DNA of 64,000 nt from Micrococcaceae bacterium Sec5.1 (GTDB lineage: Bacteria > Actinomycetota > Actinomycetes > Actinomycetales > Micrococcaceae), in NCBI GenBank assembly GCA_039636795.1, contig CP143430.1, positions 1 to 64,000 of the forward strand, given 5' to 3'. Position numbers and translations under genes: made by a program. The notes beneath the pieces are model-generated. The model was not told the DNA's origin, made no database searches, and was given only the letters and a program-made list of their open reading frames with translations. Shown here in pieces: positions 12,201-20,779 of this stretch (positions are counted from its first letter, which is position 1; each line of letters starts with the position of its first letter).

Positions 12201-14201
12201 CTAGTTGGGCGGGACTGTCTTCAGAGCCCGTTCCAGGAAAGCCTTCAGTTCACTATCCCCGAGCACAGGAGTCACCACCCCAAGCTCCAGTGTCGGCTGC
12301 GTCTTGGCATCGGCGGCCGCCAACGCGGCCTGGACATTGCGACGTGCTTCGGCCACAGCCGAGGAATCCCCGCGCTTGGCAGCTTCGAGCATGATCAGGG
12401 CCTCTTCCACTCCTCGTCCGTAATTGGCCGCCGCGGTTGCCCAATGCGTGGCGTCCGCTGCGAACCCCGGCACTGCCATCTTGGGTAACAGTTCCGGCAA
12501 CCTCTGCAGCAGCTCAGCTCGGGCCTTCAAGTCGCCCGAAGGCGACCTTCCGGCGTCGTAATTCGACCAGAACTGGTCTATATCCCGCCGGAGCTCCGGA
12601 GCGGACGGGGTGAGCTCGTCGTCCTGCCAGTCTTGGTTCAGGTCCACGAAAGCCTTTACGGCCGAGCGGACCTCCGGATCCGGGCCGGAAACCTGTTTCA
12701 GGGTTGCGTCCATGGACTTGCCGGGATCGTACGCTGGTCCATTCCATGAGAGATCGGCGTAGTTAAAGATGGCGGGAAAAGACAGATAGGGCTCAATCAT
12801 CGGATTGGTCACGATTCCGCGGACTGATTTGTACAGCTCTGGGTCGCGACCGATCACTGGTGCCATGAAGAGGTGGTCCTGCGAAAAGTCGTTGACAGGG
12901 TAGTTATCCCAAATGACGAGGTCCCGTGGGGAACCTGGGCTCCCGTAGGAGAGCCGGGCAGTCTTGGCTGAGTCGGCGCTGACCCTGTGGGAGACTACGT
13001 CTTCACCGGTCCACTGGACCACGATTCCAGGGTTCAATGACCTGCCAAGTTCCCTCTTGTAAGGATTGCTCCCGGAACCGTTGTAAAACGTGGGAACCGT
13101 TTGCAGGGGTTCGACGTCCGGCTTTGTCGAAATGAACCGGTCATTTACGTCATTCAGGAATGAAGCCTGCGCCTTGGCCAGATTGGCTTGACCGGCACCG
13201 AAGTCCTTGAGGTCTTGTGCGCACTGGACCTTGGTGGCAATGTCGTCAAGCGGAATCACGAACGCACGGACACCGATCGAATACAACGATTCAAGCTTGG
13301 TCACTGCAGAGTTGAGATCAGCCTCGGCGGAGTAGCAACTATCGATGCCCGGGGACAGTGCGTAGGTAAAGCGGACGTGGTTGGCGGTGGCGGTATCCAC
13401 CAGTTCCTTTAGTTCCTTGAGGTCCTCGTCCGAGTACAGTGCCCGCCACTTCTCCCGCAAGAATGGATCATCTTTTGGGGAATAGATGAAGGTGTTCATT
13501 TTTTGGCGGCCTGCGAATTTGATGACATCCAAACGTGCCTGATGGGACCACGGCGTGCCGTAAAACCCTTCGATGACGCCACGGGTTTCCATCAGCGGCC
13601 AATCACTGATGCGGGCAGACGCCATTGCGCCATCCTTGAGCAATTGGCGCGCGGTCTGCACCGCATGGAAGACGCCGTCGGCATCCGCTCCGGCGAGTAC
13701 CGCCGCGGGAATCCCCGAAGTTCTTCCGGTAGCTATGGCGTAGCCTTCGGCCCGGTTGACTGCGTCCTGGTTATCCGCATCGCTTTCCTTCCCCAGCTCT
13801 TTGAGTGCCGGGCTTACTACCGGATCTGTTGCGGCGCCAAGGAAGACGGCCGAACTGCCGGCCGCGGGGCTGTTCAGGGCAGGCACAGTTTCTGCAGTAC
13901 CCCCGGCTACTGTCACCAGGTCTTGGAGGGCGCCAATGGATGCTTGGTCCGTGCCAGGGGAAGCCACGATGTAAACGTGGCCGTTCAGAGGGATGGGATC
14001 CCCCCTTTCGGACTGGAAATGTTGAGGAACCGGGAAGACATTTGCGACTTCGGTCTTGCCCGTCCCGTGGCCACTGGGCCGTTCCCGGGAAACCACAAGC
14101 CAGCCCGTGACGACGAGTGCGACAGCCAGGGCCGCAACTGCGATCAGCAGCAGTACTGATCGTCTCCGTCTAGCTCCACCACGGACGGGTGCTGTGTTCA
14201 A
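12201..14201 (-). CDS. Membrane-anchored GH84-type beta-N-acetylhexosaminidase
   Basis: Likely removes beta-linked N-acetylglucosamine (GH84 family; includes bacterial hexosaminidases and O-GlcNAcase-like enzymes). 666 residues with TTG start at 14201 and an AAGGGG ribosome site. An Arg-rich N-terminus is followed by a hydrophobic anchor (about residues 15-38), so it probably faces outside. The GH84 core shows RGVIEGFYGTPWS, KMNTFIYSPKDDP and an Asp-Asp pair in FVIPLDDI, where GH84 catalytic aspartates lie. The C-terminal third is a helical accessory region. Substrate in this organism is unknown. Confidence 0.85.
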   Translation of the reverse strand: MNTAPVRGGARRRRSVLLLIAVAALAVALVVTGWLVVSRERPSGHGTGKTEVANVFPVPQHFQSERGDPIPLNGHVYIVASPGTDQASIGALQDLVTVAGGTAETVPALNSPAAGSSAVFLGAATDPVVSPALKELGKESDADNQDAVNRAEGYAIATGRTSGIPAAVLAGADADGVFHAVQTARQLLKDGAMASARISDWPLMETRGVIEGFYGTPWSHQARLDVIKFAGRQKMNTFIYSPKDDPFLREKWRALYSDEDLKELKELVDTATANHVRFTYALSPGIDSCYSAEADLNSAVTKLESLYSIGVRAFVIPLDDIATKVQCAQDLKDFGAGQANLAKAQASFLNDVNDRFISTKPDVEPLQTVPTFYNGSGSNPYKRELGRSLNPGIVVQWTGEDVVSHRVSADSAKTARLSYGSPGSPRDLVIWDNYPVNDFSQDHLFMAPVIGRDPELYKSVRGIVTNPMIEPYLSFPAIFNYADLSWNGPAYDPGKSMDATLKQVSGPDPEVRSAVKAFVDLNQDWQDDELTPSAPELRRDIDQFWSNYDAGRSPSGDLKARAELLQRLPELLPKMAVPGFAADATHWATAAANYGRGVEEALIMLEAAKRGDSSAVAEARRNVQAALAAADAKTQPTLELGVVTPVLGDSELKAFLERALKTVPPN

Positions 14202-14320
14202 TCAGGTGTCCCCTTGGGAAAGCCGTCGCCGGCTGTCTGGAATGTTGAATCAAGACAACCACACTGTCCGCGCCGCACATAGAGGGCAGGACGGGTGCCT
14301 CACCAAACTAAGGTTGATCC

Positions 14321-15229
14321 GTGAACCTTCTCATTTCTGCGCTGGGAGTCCTGGGCGTGGCTTCCTCAGGACCACTGATCGCAGGCACTTTGGGTGCCAC
14401 GTCAGTGACGGCGTTGGCGATCGCCTTCTGGCGGAACGCCATTGGCGCAGTCGTGATGGCCGCACCGGTCGCCATCCGTGAGCCCAAACAGTTTGGGAAC
14501 ATCAACCGGCGCGAATTTGGCTGGTCCACGGTTGCCGCCGTCGCCCTGGCCTTTCACTTCGCTTGCTTCATCACGGCGCTGCAGCTGACCTCCGTGGCTG
14601 CAGCCACTGCCTTGGTCTGCCTCCAGTCAGCATGGATCGCGGTCTTCCAGTTGTTCAGGGGCGCGCGCCACCGGTGGCCGGTTCTGGTGGGCTTGGGTAT
14701 AGCCTTTGGCGGAGTCGTGGCCATTACAGGATTCGACATGGGCTCCTCGCCGCAGGCCCTGCTGGGCGACTTCCTGGCGCTGGCTGGCGGAGCCCTGGCC
14801 GGCTTGTACACCTTGGCTGGCGGCAAGGCCCGCCAATCCATGGGAACAGGCACGTACACCACGCTCTGCTATGGAATGTGTGCCGCGATTGTTGCCGTGT
14901 TGGCTTTGCTCAGTGGCCAACCGTTGGCAGGATTCGACGCCGGAGGTTGGCTTGGGATTCTCGCCATCACCGTGTGTGCACAGTTGGTAGGGCACACCGC
15001 CTTCAACCATCTGCTGGCCACAATGAGCCCCTTGCTGGTTTCCATGATCATCCTGCTGGAAATTCCCGGGGCAGCGATCCTGGCGGCGATCTTCCTGAAC
15101 GAGACACTGCCCGCGGGGACATACGTCGGCCTTGCGCTCATTCTTATTGGACTCGCGGTGGTGGTCGCGGGGCAACGGCGTGGCAAAGGCGAAGCAGACC
15201 GACGGGAGGCCGAGCTGGGAACTGACTGA
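14321..15229 (+). CDS. EamA/DMT-family transporter
   Basis: 302-residue integral membrane protein with about ten hydrophobic helices in two EamA repeats; drug/metabolite transporter superfamily exporter of unknown substrate. GTG start at 14321 after a weak ribosome site. The C-terminal end (QRRGKGEADRREAELGTD) is charged and cytoplasmic. It is divergent from the GH84 gene across 119 bp. Confidence 0.85.
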   Translation: MNLLISALGVLGVASSGPLIAGTLGATSVTALAIAFWRNAIGAVVMAAPVAIREPKQFGNINRREFGWSTVAAVALAFHFACFITALQLTSVAAATALVCLQSAWIAVFQLFRGARHRWPVLVGLGIAFGGVVAITGFDMGSSPQALLGDFLALAGGALAGLYTLAGGKARQSMGTGTYTTLCYGMCAAIVAVLALLSGQPLAGFDAGGWLGILAITVCAQLVGHTAFNHLLATMSPLLVSMIILLEIPGAAILAAIFLNETLPAGTYVGLALILIGLAVVVAGQRRGKGEADRREAELGTD

Positions 15230-15309
15230 GCTTCCGCCGTCGGGCTTCTGTTGCCTGGCGTGCGGCTGCGTGGCGTGCCGCTGCCCGGCCTGAAGCTCTA
15301 TGGCGGGGC

Positions 15310-16185
15310 CTAGAGGCTGCTGCGTCGAATGCCCTGCGCCGCGTTGGCCGTGTGAATGGCCCGCAGCAGTTTGGCCGGGAAGTAGACCGAGAAGAAGACT
15401 ACCATGGGCGCTTTCAGGGCCATCTTTTTAACGTTGTGCGCCTTGTACGTCCGGTCGAAGCGGGTGACGTAATAGCGATAGTCCCGCGGAGAGTCCTCAA
15501 GTCGGCGGGCCGACATGCCGGAAACCATCTGTGGGCAGTACCGGACGTGGAGATCGTGCTCAGCGAGGTGCAGTGAGAGGTCGATGTCCTCATGCATCTC
15601 ATCCTTCTCATCGAGGCACGTTTCGTCGCGGATGGTCTCCCATGCGGTACGGCGGAGGGCCATGTTGGAACCGAAGAGGAAATGGTACTGGTGCTTGGCC
15701 AATCGCAGCATCAGCTGGCGCATTTTGTCATCAGCTTTGAGCCCAAAGCGGCGCATGGGCATGTCGTAGTAGACAACAGGTCCGGTAGCCGCCTGCACGG
15801 ACTGGTCCATGAAGGCCTTCTGGACCTGCTCAACCCAGTCAGGTTCGAGGACAGAATCGGCGTCGATGCGCCCAACGATCTCCCCTTTGGCGCTGTTGAG
15901 GCCAAAGTTGCGGGTGGGAATCAGCCCCTGCGTGCCGTCCTGCCGTAAAAGGATGATGGGGCTCTCCGGGTATTCCTGCTGCATCTGGCGCACGATCCTG
16001 GCGGTGCGGTCAGTGGAGAGATTGTCCACCACGATGATTTCTTCAGCAGGAACAGATTGGTAGATGGCCGCGATGAGGCACTGGCGAATGACGCTTTCCT
16101 CGTTATACGCCGGGATGACGATTGAAACCCCCGGAGGCTCGGGGACTTCCTTGAGGGCACCCGCAACGGGTCTATCGGCTGACAT
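15310..16185 (-). CDS. Glycosyltransferase family 2
   Basis: Transfers a sugar from a nucleotide-sugar donor to an unknown acceptor. GT-A fold motifs: VSIVIPAYNEESVI near the N-terminus, VVDNLSTDRT, and GRIDADSVLEPDWV with the DxD motif. A C-terminal amphipathic or hydrophobic stretch (MALKAPMVVFFSVYF) may contact the membrane. ATG at 16185 gives 291 residues and directly follows GAGGTG. The frame stays open to TTG 16296, but that part runs through a strong terminator hairpin, so the longer form is unlikely. Confidence 0.85.
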   Translation of the reverse strand: MSADRPVAGALKEVPEPPGVSIVIPAYNEESVIRQCLIAAIYQSVPAEEIIVVDNLSTDRTARIVRQMQQEYPESPIILLRQDGTQGLIPTRNFGLNSAKGEIVGRIDADSVLEPDWVEQVQKAFMDQSVQAATGPVVYYDMPMRRFGLKADDKMRQLMLRLAKHQYHFLFGSNMALRRTAWETIRDETCLDEKDEMHEDIDLSLHLAEHDLHVRYCPQMVSGMSARRLEDSPRDYRYYVTRFDRTYKAHNVKKMALKAPMVVFFSVYFPAKLLRAIHTANAAQGIRRSSL

Positions 16186-16250
16186 CACCTCAAATCTAAC
16201 ACCCGGCAGAGCGTCCCCAGCGGACGGTTTGGTTACAAGCTGGAAAACAC

Positions 16251-16283
16251 TGAAGGGATCCCGGGCTGGCCGGGATCCCTTCA
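16251..16283 (-). terminator. Terminator-like hairpin downstream of the repeat membrane protein
   Basis: Perfect 14-bp inverted repeat (16251-16264 and 16270-16283, core GGGATCCCGG) with a 5-nt loop. On the minus strand it is followed by GTGTTTTCC. It lies after the 16331 gene and before the glycosyltransferase start. Confidence 0.75.
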
Positions 16284-16330
16284 GATGATGTTTCAATGAC
16301 GGCCTCTATGAACGCAGGCCGATGAGATCT

Positions 16331-17299
16331 CTAGAGCTGCGGGTCCTTGGAGGGGGACGCAGTGCCGTTGTCCTTTTGGCCGCTTGCCGCAATGTTCCTG
16401 ACAGCGGTCTTGGCATCCGTAGCGACGTTGGCCGTGGAATCCTTGCCCTTCTCGAACGCATCCTTGGTTGCCTGCTCCACCTCGACAGCGGCATCCTCGG
16501 GCGTAATGTCAGACGCTTTGGATTCGGCTGGTGGAGTTGCACCCGTTGTAGCTGCCGTAGCTGATGCTGCAGTGTCTGCGGGAGCCGGCGTAGGGGCAGG
16601 GGTTGGATTGACCGGAGCCGGCGTCTTCCAAGGATCCTCCACAGGCTTGGAGGCCTTCCACGCAGCGACACCGGCAGCAACCGCGGCTGCAATAACTGTG
16701 ACAACCAGCCATCCGCGCTTCTTCGGCTTCTGCTGGACAGCCAGTTGCTGGGAAACAGCCTTGCTGGTTTGGTCCGCCACTGCCTTGATCTGCTTGCTGG
16801 TGGCCTGTGCCTGCTCCTGCACGCTGTGAACCACACCTGAGTCCACCAGTTTCTGCGCAACGGCATCCACTTGGGCGGGTGCGTTCTCAAGGACGTGATG
16901 AACAGCTACGGAAGCCTGGCCCAACTGCTCGGACAGCTTGGGCAGGTACTCCTCAACTACCTTGTCCCGGGCGAGTCCAAGGGCCGGAGTTGCCTTGTTG
17001 AGGGTCTCCTGGATCCTGGGCGTGGCGTCTTCCACGGCGTCATGGATTTTTGGCGCGAGATGCGCCAGCCCATCCTGAAGCCGCGGCGTAACTGTTGCCA
17101 CGCCGTCGGCGAGGTTGTGCGCCGCCGACTTCAGTCCCTCTTGGATCTTGGGGGAAGCGGTATCAATGCCGTGCTGAATACGGGGAACAGCCCAACTGAC
17201 AGCTGCTTCCACGCGGGGCGCCGCCCAGTCGCGGGCGTTATCCACACCAGCCGCAACGGAGTGTTCAAGGTCGCGGGCAATACGGTCTGATTTCTTCAC
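16331..17299 (-). CDS. Repeat-rich single-pass membrane protein, unknown function
   Basis: Unrecognised. GTG at 17299 is chosen because a strong GGGAGG ribosome site lies 5 nt upstream; 322 residues. Residues about 20-110 carry degenerate 11-13-residue units of the type A-x-P-(R/K)-(I/L/V), such as AVPRIQHGID, ASPKIQEGLK, VTPRLQDGLA, LAPKIHDAVE and ATPRIQETLN, resembling amphipathic apolipoprotein-like helices. A single membrane helix follows a basic KPKKRGW stretch (about residue 195), then a Pro/Ala/Thr-rich tail and an acidic end. An envelope-associated structural role is a guess. Confidence 0.7.
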   Translation of the reverse strand: MKKSDRIARDLEHSVAAGVDNARDWAAPRVEAAVSWAVPRIQHGIDTASPKIQEGLKSAAHNLADGVATVTPRLQDGLAHLAPKIHDAVEDATPRIQETLNKATPALGLARDKVVEEYLPKLSEQLGQASVAVHHVLENAPAQVDAVAQKLVDSGVVHSVQEQAQATSKQIKAVADQTSKAVSQQLAVQQKPKKRGWLVVTVIAAAVAAGVAAWKASKPVEDPWKTPAPVNPTPAPTPAPADTAASATAATTGATPPAESKASDITPEDAAVEVEQATKDAFEKGKDSTANVATDAKTAVRNIAASGQKDNGTASPSKDPQL

Positions 17300-17452
17300 A
17301 ATTACCTCCCGATACACATGCTCGTTTGAAGCTAGCCTACGTGCCTTGAGGAACACCGGCTATTCATCTGCAGGATTCTTCCCGGATTTCACCCAGCGCG
17401 GAACCGGCTTTACAGCCATGCCGGCGTTGACCCTGCATGAAAGAATGGGGCC

Positions 17453-17995
17453 ATGACCATCGCAACCGCAAAAGCAACGATCCACACGAGCCTCGGCGAC
17501 ATCAAGGTTGACCTCTTCGGCAACCACGCCCCCAAGACGGTCGCCAACTTCATTGGCCTGGCCACGGGCGAAAAGTCCTGGACGCACCCCGAAACCGGCG
17601 AAGACAAGACCGGCACGCCCCTTTACAACGGCACCATCTTCCACCGCATCATCAAGGACTTCATGATCCAGGCCGGCGATCCCCTGGGCCGCGGTGTTGG
17701 CGGACCGGGCTACAAGTTCGACGACGAAATCCACCCCGAGCTGACCTTCAACGCTCCCTACAAGCTGGCCATGGCCAACGCCGGTATCCAGATGGGCAAG
17801 GGCACCAACGGGTCACAGTTCTTCATCACCACGGTCAACACCGATTGGCTGTTCGGCAAGCACAGCATCTTTGGTGAAGTAGCTGACGAGGAATCCCGCA
17901 AGGTTGTTGACGCCATTGAGGGCGTCCGCACCGGCATGGGTGACCGCCCGGTTGAGGACGTCGTCATCAACAGCATCGATATCGAGCAGCTCTAA
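17453..17995 (+). CDS. ppiA: Cyclophilin-type peptidyl-prolyl cis-trans isomerase
   Basis: Catalyses proline isomerisation during protein folding. 180 residues, single cyclophilin domain with FHRIIKDFMIQAGDP and GTNGSQFFITT signatures; no signal peptide, so cytoplasmic. ATG at 17453. It opens the ppiA-rhomboid pair that is conserved near the actinobacterial origin, 21 bp before the rhomboid gene. Confidence 0.95.
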   Translation: MTIATAKATIHTSLGDIKVDLFGNHAPKTVANFIGLATGEKSWTHPETGEDKTGTPLYNGTIFHRIIKDFMIQAGDPLGRGVGGPGYKFDDEIHPELTFNAPYKLAMANAGIQMGKGTNGSQFFITTVNTDWLFGKHSIFGEVADEESRKVVDAIEGVRTGMGDRPVEDVVINSIDIEQL

Positions 17996-18016
17996 CAACA
18001 GGCTGAGTTAGAGCCC

Positions 18017-18871
18017 ATGAGCTACGGAATCCCGTCGGCAGAGCCGTCCGCCACAATTCCGGTGTGCCCGAGGCACCCGGACAGGCCCTCCTACGTGCGG
18101 TGCCAGCGCTGCGGGCGCCCCGCGTGCCCCGAGTGCCAGCGGGCGGCCGCCGTCGGGTTCCAATGTGTTGATTGCGTCAACGAACAAAAACGTACGACGC
18201 CGACATACCGTTCTCCCTATGGCGGTGCCTTGGCAACCGGCCGGCCTTTGGTGACGTTTACGATCATCGGGTTGTGCGTGCTGGTTTACATCCTTCAATG
18301 GATTGTTCCTGGCGACGCGGTATTCCAGAATTTCGCGTTCGCAAATTATGCGGCTGCCAGCGAGCCGTGGCGGATGCTTACGGCGGCTTTCCTTCATTCG
18401 CAAGGATTCCTGCTCCACATCGTTCTGAACATGTACACGCTGTGGATTTTCGGACAAGCCCTTGAGCCTTTGCTCGGGCGGATCCGGTTCCTGGCCGTGT
18501 ACCTGCTCTCCGCCGTTGGCGGATCCGTGGGCTATCTGTTGTTGACTCCCACCTTTCCCGTGGTTGGTGTTGTGGGAGCTTCCGGCGCCATCTTCGGCCT
18601 CTTCGGTGCCATGCTCGTGGTGCAGCGTCATCGCGGTGGTGAAACCAAACAACTGTGGATCCTCATTGCCATCAACGGCGCCATTGGCTTCTTTGTCCCC
18701 AGCATCGCCTGGCAAGCCCACTTGGGTGGCCTGATCACCGGCGGTCTCGCTGCGGCCGCCATCGCCTATGCCCCGCGTGGCAAGAACCAGGCCCTGCTGC
18801 AAGCAGGCGGCCTCATCCTCGTTGCAGGCCTTTTGGCCGTGGTCACGTGGTTCCGCATCACTGCCGGCTAG
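18017..18871 (+). CDS. Rhomboid-family intramembrane serine protease with B-box-like zinc finger
   Basis: Cleaves membrane proteins within the lipid bilayer. 284 residues. The N-terminus has a Cys/His cluster (CPRHPD, CQRCGRPACPECQ, CVDC) of the B-box zinc type. Rhomboid motifs are HIVLNMYTLW, the catalytic serine in VGASGAIFG, and the catalytic histidine in WQAHLGGLITG. Substrates unknown. Its last 14 bases overlap remnant sequence of the converging GyrI-like gene. Confidence 0.92.
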   Translation: MSYGIPSAEPSATIPVCPRHPDRPSYVRCQRCGRPACPECQRAAAVGFQCVDCVNEQKRTTPTYRSPYGGALATGRPLVTFTIIGLCVLVYILQWIVPGDAVFQNFAFANYAAASEPWRMLTAAFLHSQGFLLHIVLNMYTLWIFGQALEPLLGRIRFLAVYLLSAVGGSVGYLLLTPTFPVVGVVGASGAIFGLFGAMLVVQRHRGGETKQLWILIAINGAIGFFVPSIAWQAHLGGLITGGLAAAAIAYAPRGKNQALLQAGGLILVAGLLAVVTWFRITAG

Positions 18872-19315
18872 CTGCCGCGCTTCCTGCAGCCGTGACCGGT
18901 TGCCGCAGTATCGTCTTGAGTTTCTCCGATGCAGTACGGCGAGGGTCGCTTAGGTAGATCTCGTGAGCGCTTCCTCGAAGTGATCTTGGGTGAGCCAATC
19001 CGGGACCATATTCAGCAGGGTCCAATCCCAGCGTGATTTATCCCTGGCGCTTGTGAAGGTATCCATGTCCTCCGCCCACCAGAGACCTTCCAGCGGCATC
19101 ACAGTGTAGTCGCGACCCAACTCCTGTTTGCTGAAGAACTTCATCTTGTAAGCAACCGGATAGAGCGCTGCCAGCGCATCTCTGTAGTCCTGGGAGGTGT
19201 TCGGATCCCCATGACCGTCGACCATGAGGAACTGCAGGGCTGGAACCGTCGCCACGGAAAACCTGCCATGCGAAGCCTTGTAGGTTTCGATGTGCTTTTT
19301 GAAGTCCACTTTCAT
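18858..19315 (-). pseudogene. Decayed GyrI-like domain protein
   Basis: The intact frame (19315 down to 18950) encodes about 121 residues: MKVDFKKHIE start, VDGHGDPNTS, ELGRDYTVMPLEGLWW and SARDKSRWDWTLLNMVPDWL, all typical of GyrI-like proteins of about 200 residues. It then stops after EEALTRST. In the next frame, from about 18962 to 18858, the family C-terminus can be read (EIYLSDPRRTASEKLKTILR). About 60 middle residues are missing between the two parts. So an internal deletion and frame change broke the gene. The remnant overlaps the rhomboid gene end. Confidence 0.75.
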
Positions 19316-19385
19316 TGGCAAGTAGTCCCACTCCCCTAGTGTCGGCGTTGATGACGTTATCCACAGCCGTTGTCCACATTGTGCG

Positions 19386-19405
19386 TAACTTACATACGTG
19401 TAGTT
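19386..19405 (+). repeat. Copy 1 of TAACTTACAnnCGTGTAGTT
   Basis: 20-nt motif with TA at the variable central positions. It recurs in the same orientation 219 nt downstream inside the DnaA-box cluster. No known binding protein is assigned. Confidence 0.6.
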
Positions 19406-19604
19406 AGGTCGTTAGAGTGCTGTAAACCCGGTCAGGGCGGTAGATATCCCCCGAAAGGCATGGGTTCATCCACATCTGTGGATAACTTTGTGCCCGTACC
19501 TCACTGATTTGTGGACAACCGGACCATTTGGAAGCGACCTGTGGATAAAGCTGTTAATGATGGCCTGCAGGGGCCTCTATCAACAGGCTTATCAACAATG
19601 TTAA

Positions 19605-19624
19605 TAACTTACACGCGTGTAGTT
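19605..19624 (+). repeat. Copy 2 of TAACTTACAnnCGTGTAGTT
   Basis: Second copy with CG at the variable positions, so its core TACACGCGTGTA is a perfect 12-bp palindrome. It is bordered by AT-rich sequence (GTTAATAA) and a TTATCAACA box-like word at 19589. Confidence 0.6.
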
Positions 19625-20059
19625 CCCGACCGTCACGGCTCCTTTTAGACCGCTAGCGCGCGGATCCAGCACCGGAAACCCACAAGTTTTCCCCACCTGT
19701 GGATAACTTGTGGGTAGGGGGTTGTTGTTAAGTGGGTAACTCCCCAGGCCGTGAAGGTGATTACTGAGGGAGGAAGGCTTGCTTCGAGATGATTTTGCGC
19801 TTCGGTGGTCAGCTAAAACGCTGGTGAGTAAATCCAGCAATGCTCCACCGGTGAACTTTCAATGAAGATGCGGCCACTATCCACAGCGGCATGCACAATG
19901 GGCATAACTCCTGCCCGTCGATCACGGGTCCAGGATCGGTAATGCGACAGGGGTTTCTGGGGAAAGTACGTGGATGTCCACAGAACTTATCCACGCCTGT
20001 GGAAAAAGTTACGCACTTCTGTGGAAAAGAACTGTGGGCGTCCGTGGGAGGGCGAAGCC

Positions 20060-20677
20060 CTACTTTTGGCCTTCTTCCAGCCAAACGCCGGACGTACCCC
20101 GCCTGTGGCTGTCAACCAAGTGGGTATCGATGATCCCTACAGCTTCCATGAGCGCATACATGGTGGTGGGGCCAACGAACGCGAAGCCCTTCTTGCGGAG
20201 CGCCTTGGACAAAGCAATGGATTCGGGCGAGGTGGTGGGGATATCTGCGTAGGATCGTGGCGCGGGGGTGGTTTCCGGCTTGAAGGACCACACGAAGTCC
20301 ACCAATCCGCCCTCTGTCCTCAGAGCCATGGTGGCCTTGGCGTTGGTGATGGCGGCCTGGATCTTCAGGCGGTTCCTGACGATGCCTGCGTCCAGCATGA
20401 GCCGCTCGACATCCGCGTCTGTGAAAGCAGCGACGCTTTCAGGGTGGAAATCCAGGAAAGCCTTCCGGAAGGCATCCCGTTTCCGAAGAATGGTTGCCCA
20501 TGACAAGCCGGCTTGGAAGGCTTCCAAGCTGATGCGCTCATACATTCCTTGCTCGTCCCGGACCGGCATGCCCCACTCGTGATCGTAGTAAGCCTGCATC
20601 AGGGGATCCGAGGCAGCCCACAACGGCCGCGCCAAGCCGTCCTGTCCGATGATGATGCCGGTTTCCTCCGTGGTCAT
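20060..20677 (-). CDS. tag: DNA-3-methyladenine glycosylase I
   Basis: Excises 3-methyladenine from alkylated DNA (base excision repair). 205 residues, normal for Tag. Shows YHDHEWG-like YYDHEWGMPV, LEAFQAGLSWATILRKRDAF and the C-terminal GPTTMYALMEAVGIIDTH, with the usual zinc-ligand and base-pocket regions. ATG at 20677 with GAGGAG upstream. It lies 102 bp after alkB on the same strand, so it may be read through from the alkylation-repair operon or have its own promoter. Confidence 0.95.
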   Translation of the reverse strand: MTTEETGIIIGQDGLARPLWAASDPLMQAYYDHEWGMPVRDEQGMYERISLEAFQAGLSWATILRKRDAFRKAFLDFHPESVAAFTDADVERLMLDAGIVRNRLKIQAAITNAKATMALRTEGGLVDFVWSFKPETTPAPRSYADIPTTSPESIALSKALRKKGFAFVGPTTMYALMEAVGIIDTHLVDSHRRGTSGVWLEEGQK

Positions 20678-20779
20678 GAATGCTCCTCTGCGGCCGTCCC
20701 GCGGACGCCAACCCTTGCTCTTGCCTTTAGGGACATTCTGCCCGTTACCTGTGACATTTTTGCCGCTGGGATCCAGTCG

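Larger units (their letters stand above)
19322..20059. other. DnaA-box-rich intergenic cluster (second site)
   Basis: About 740 bp with no credible gene. Perfect boxes: TTATCCACA 19357-19365, TTGTCCACA 19370-19378, TGTGGATAA 19477-19485, TGTGGACAA 19510-19518, TGTGGATAA 19540-19548 and 19698-19706. Near matches: 19466-19474, 19589-19597, 19877-19885, 19974-19982, 19987-19995, 19998-20006, 20020-20028. This exceeds the dnaA-dnaN gap. It lies upstream of a pseudogene and downstream of tag, so promoter control of a neighbour explains little. DnaA titration or an origin role is inferred. Confidence 0.7.

Noticed and set aside
19601..20084. Two short minus-strand open frames in the DnaA-box cluster
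   Set aside because: No ribosome sites, no family features, and the sequence is dominated by DnaA-box words.
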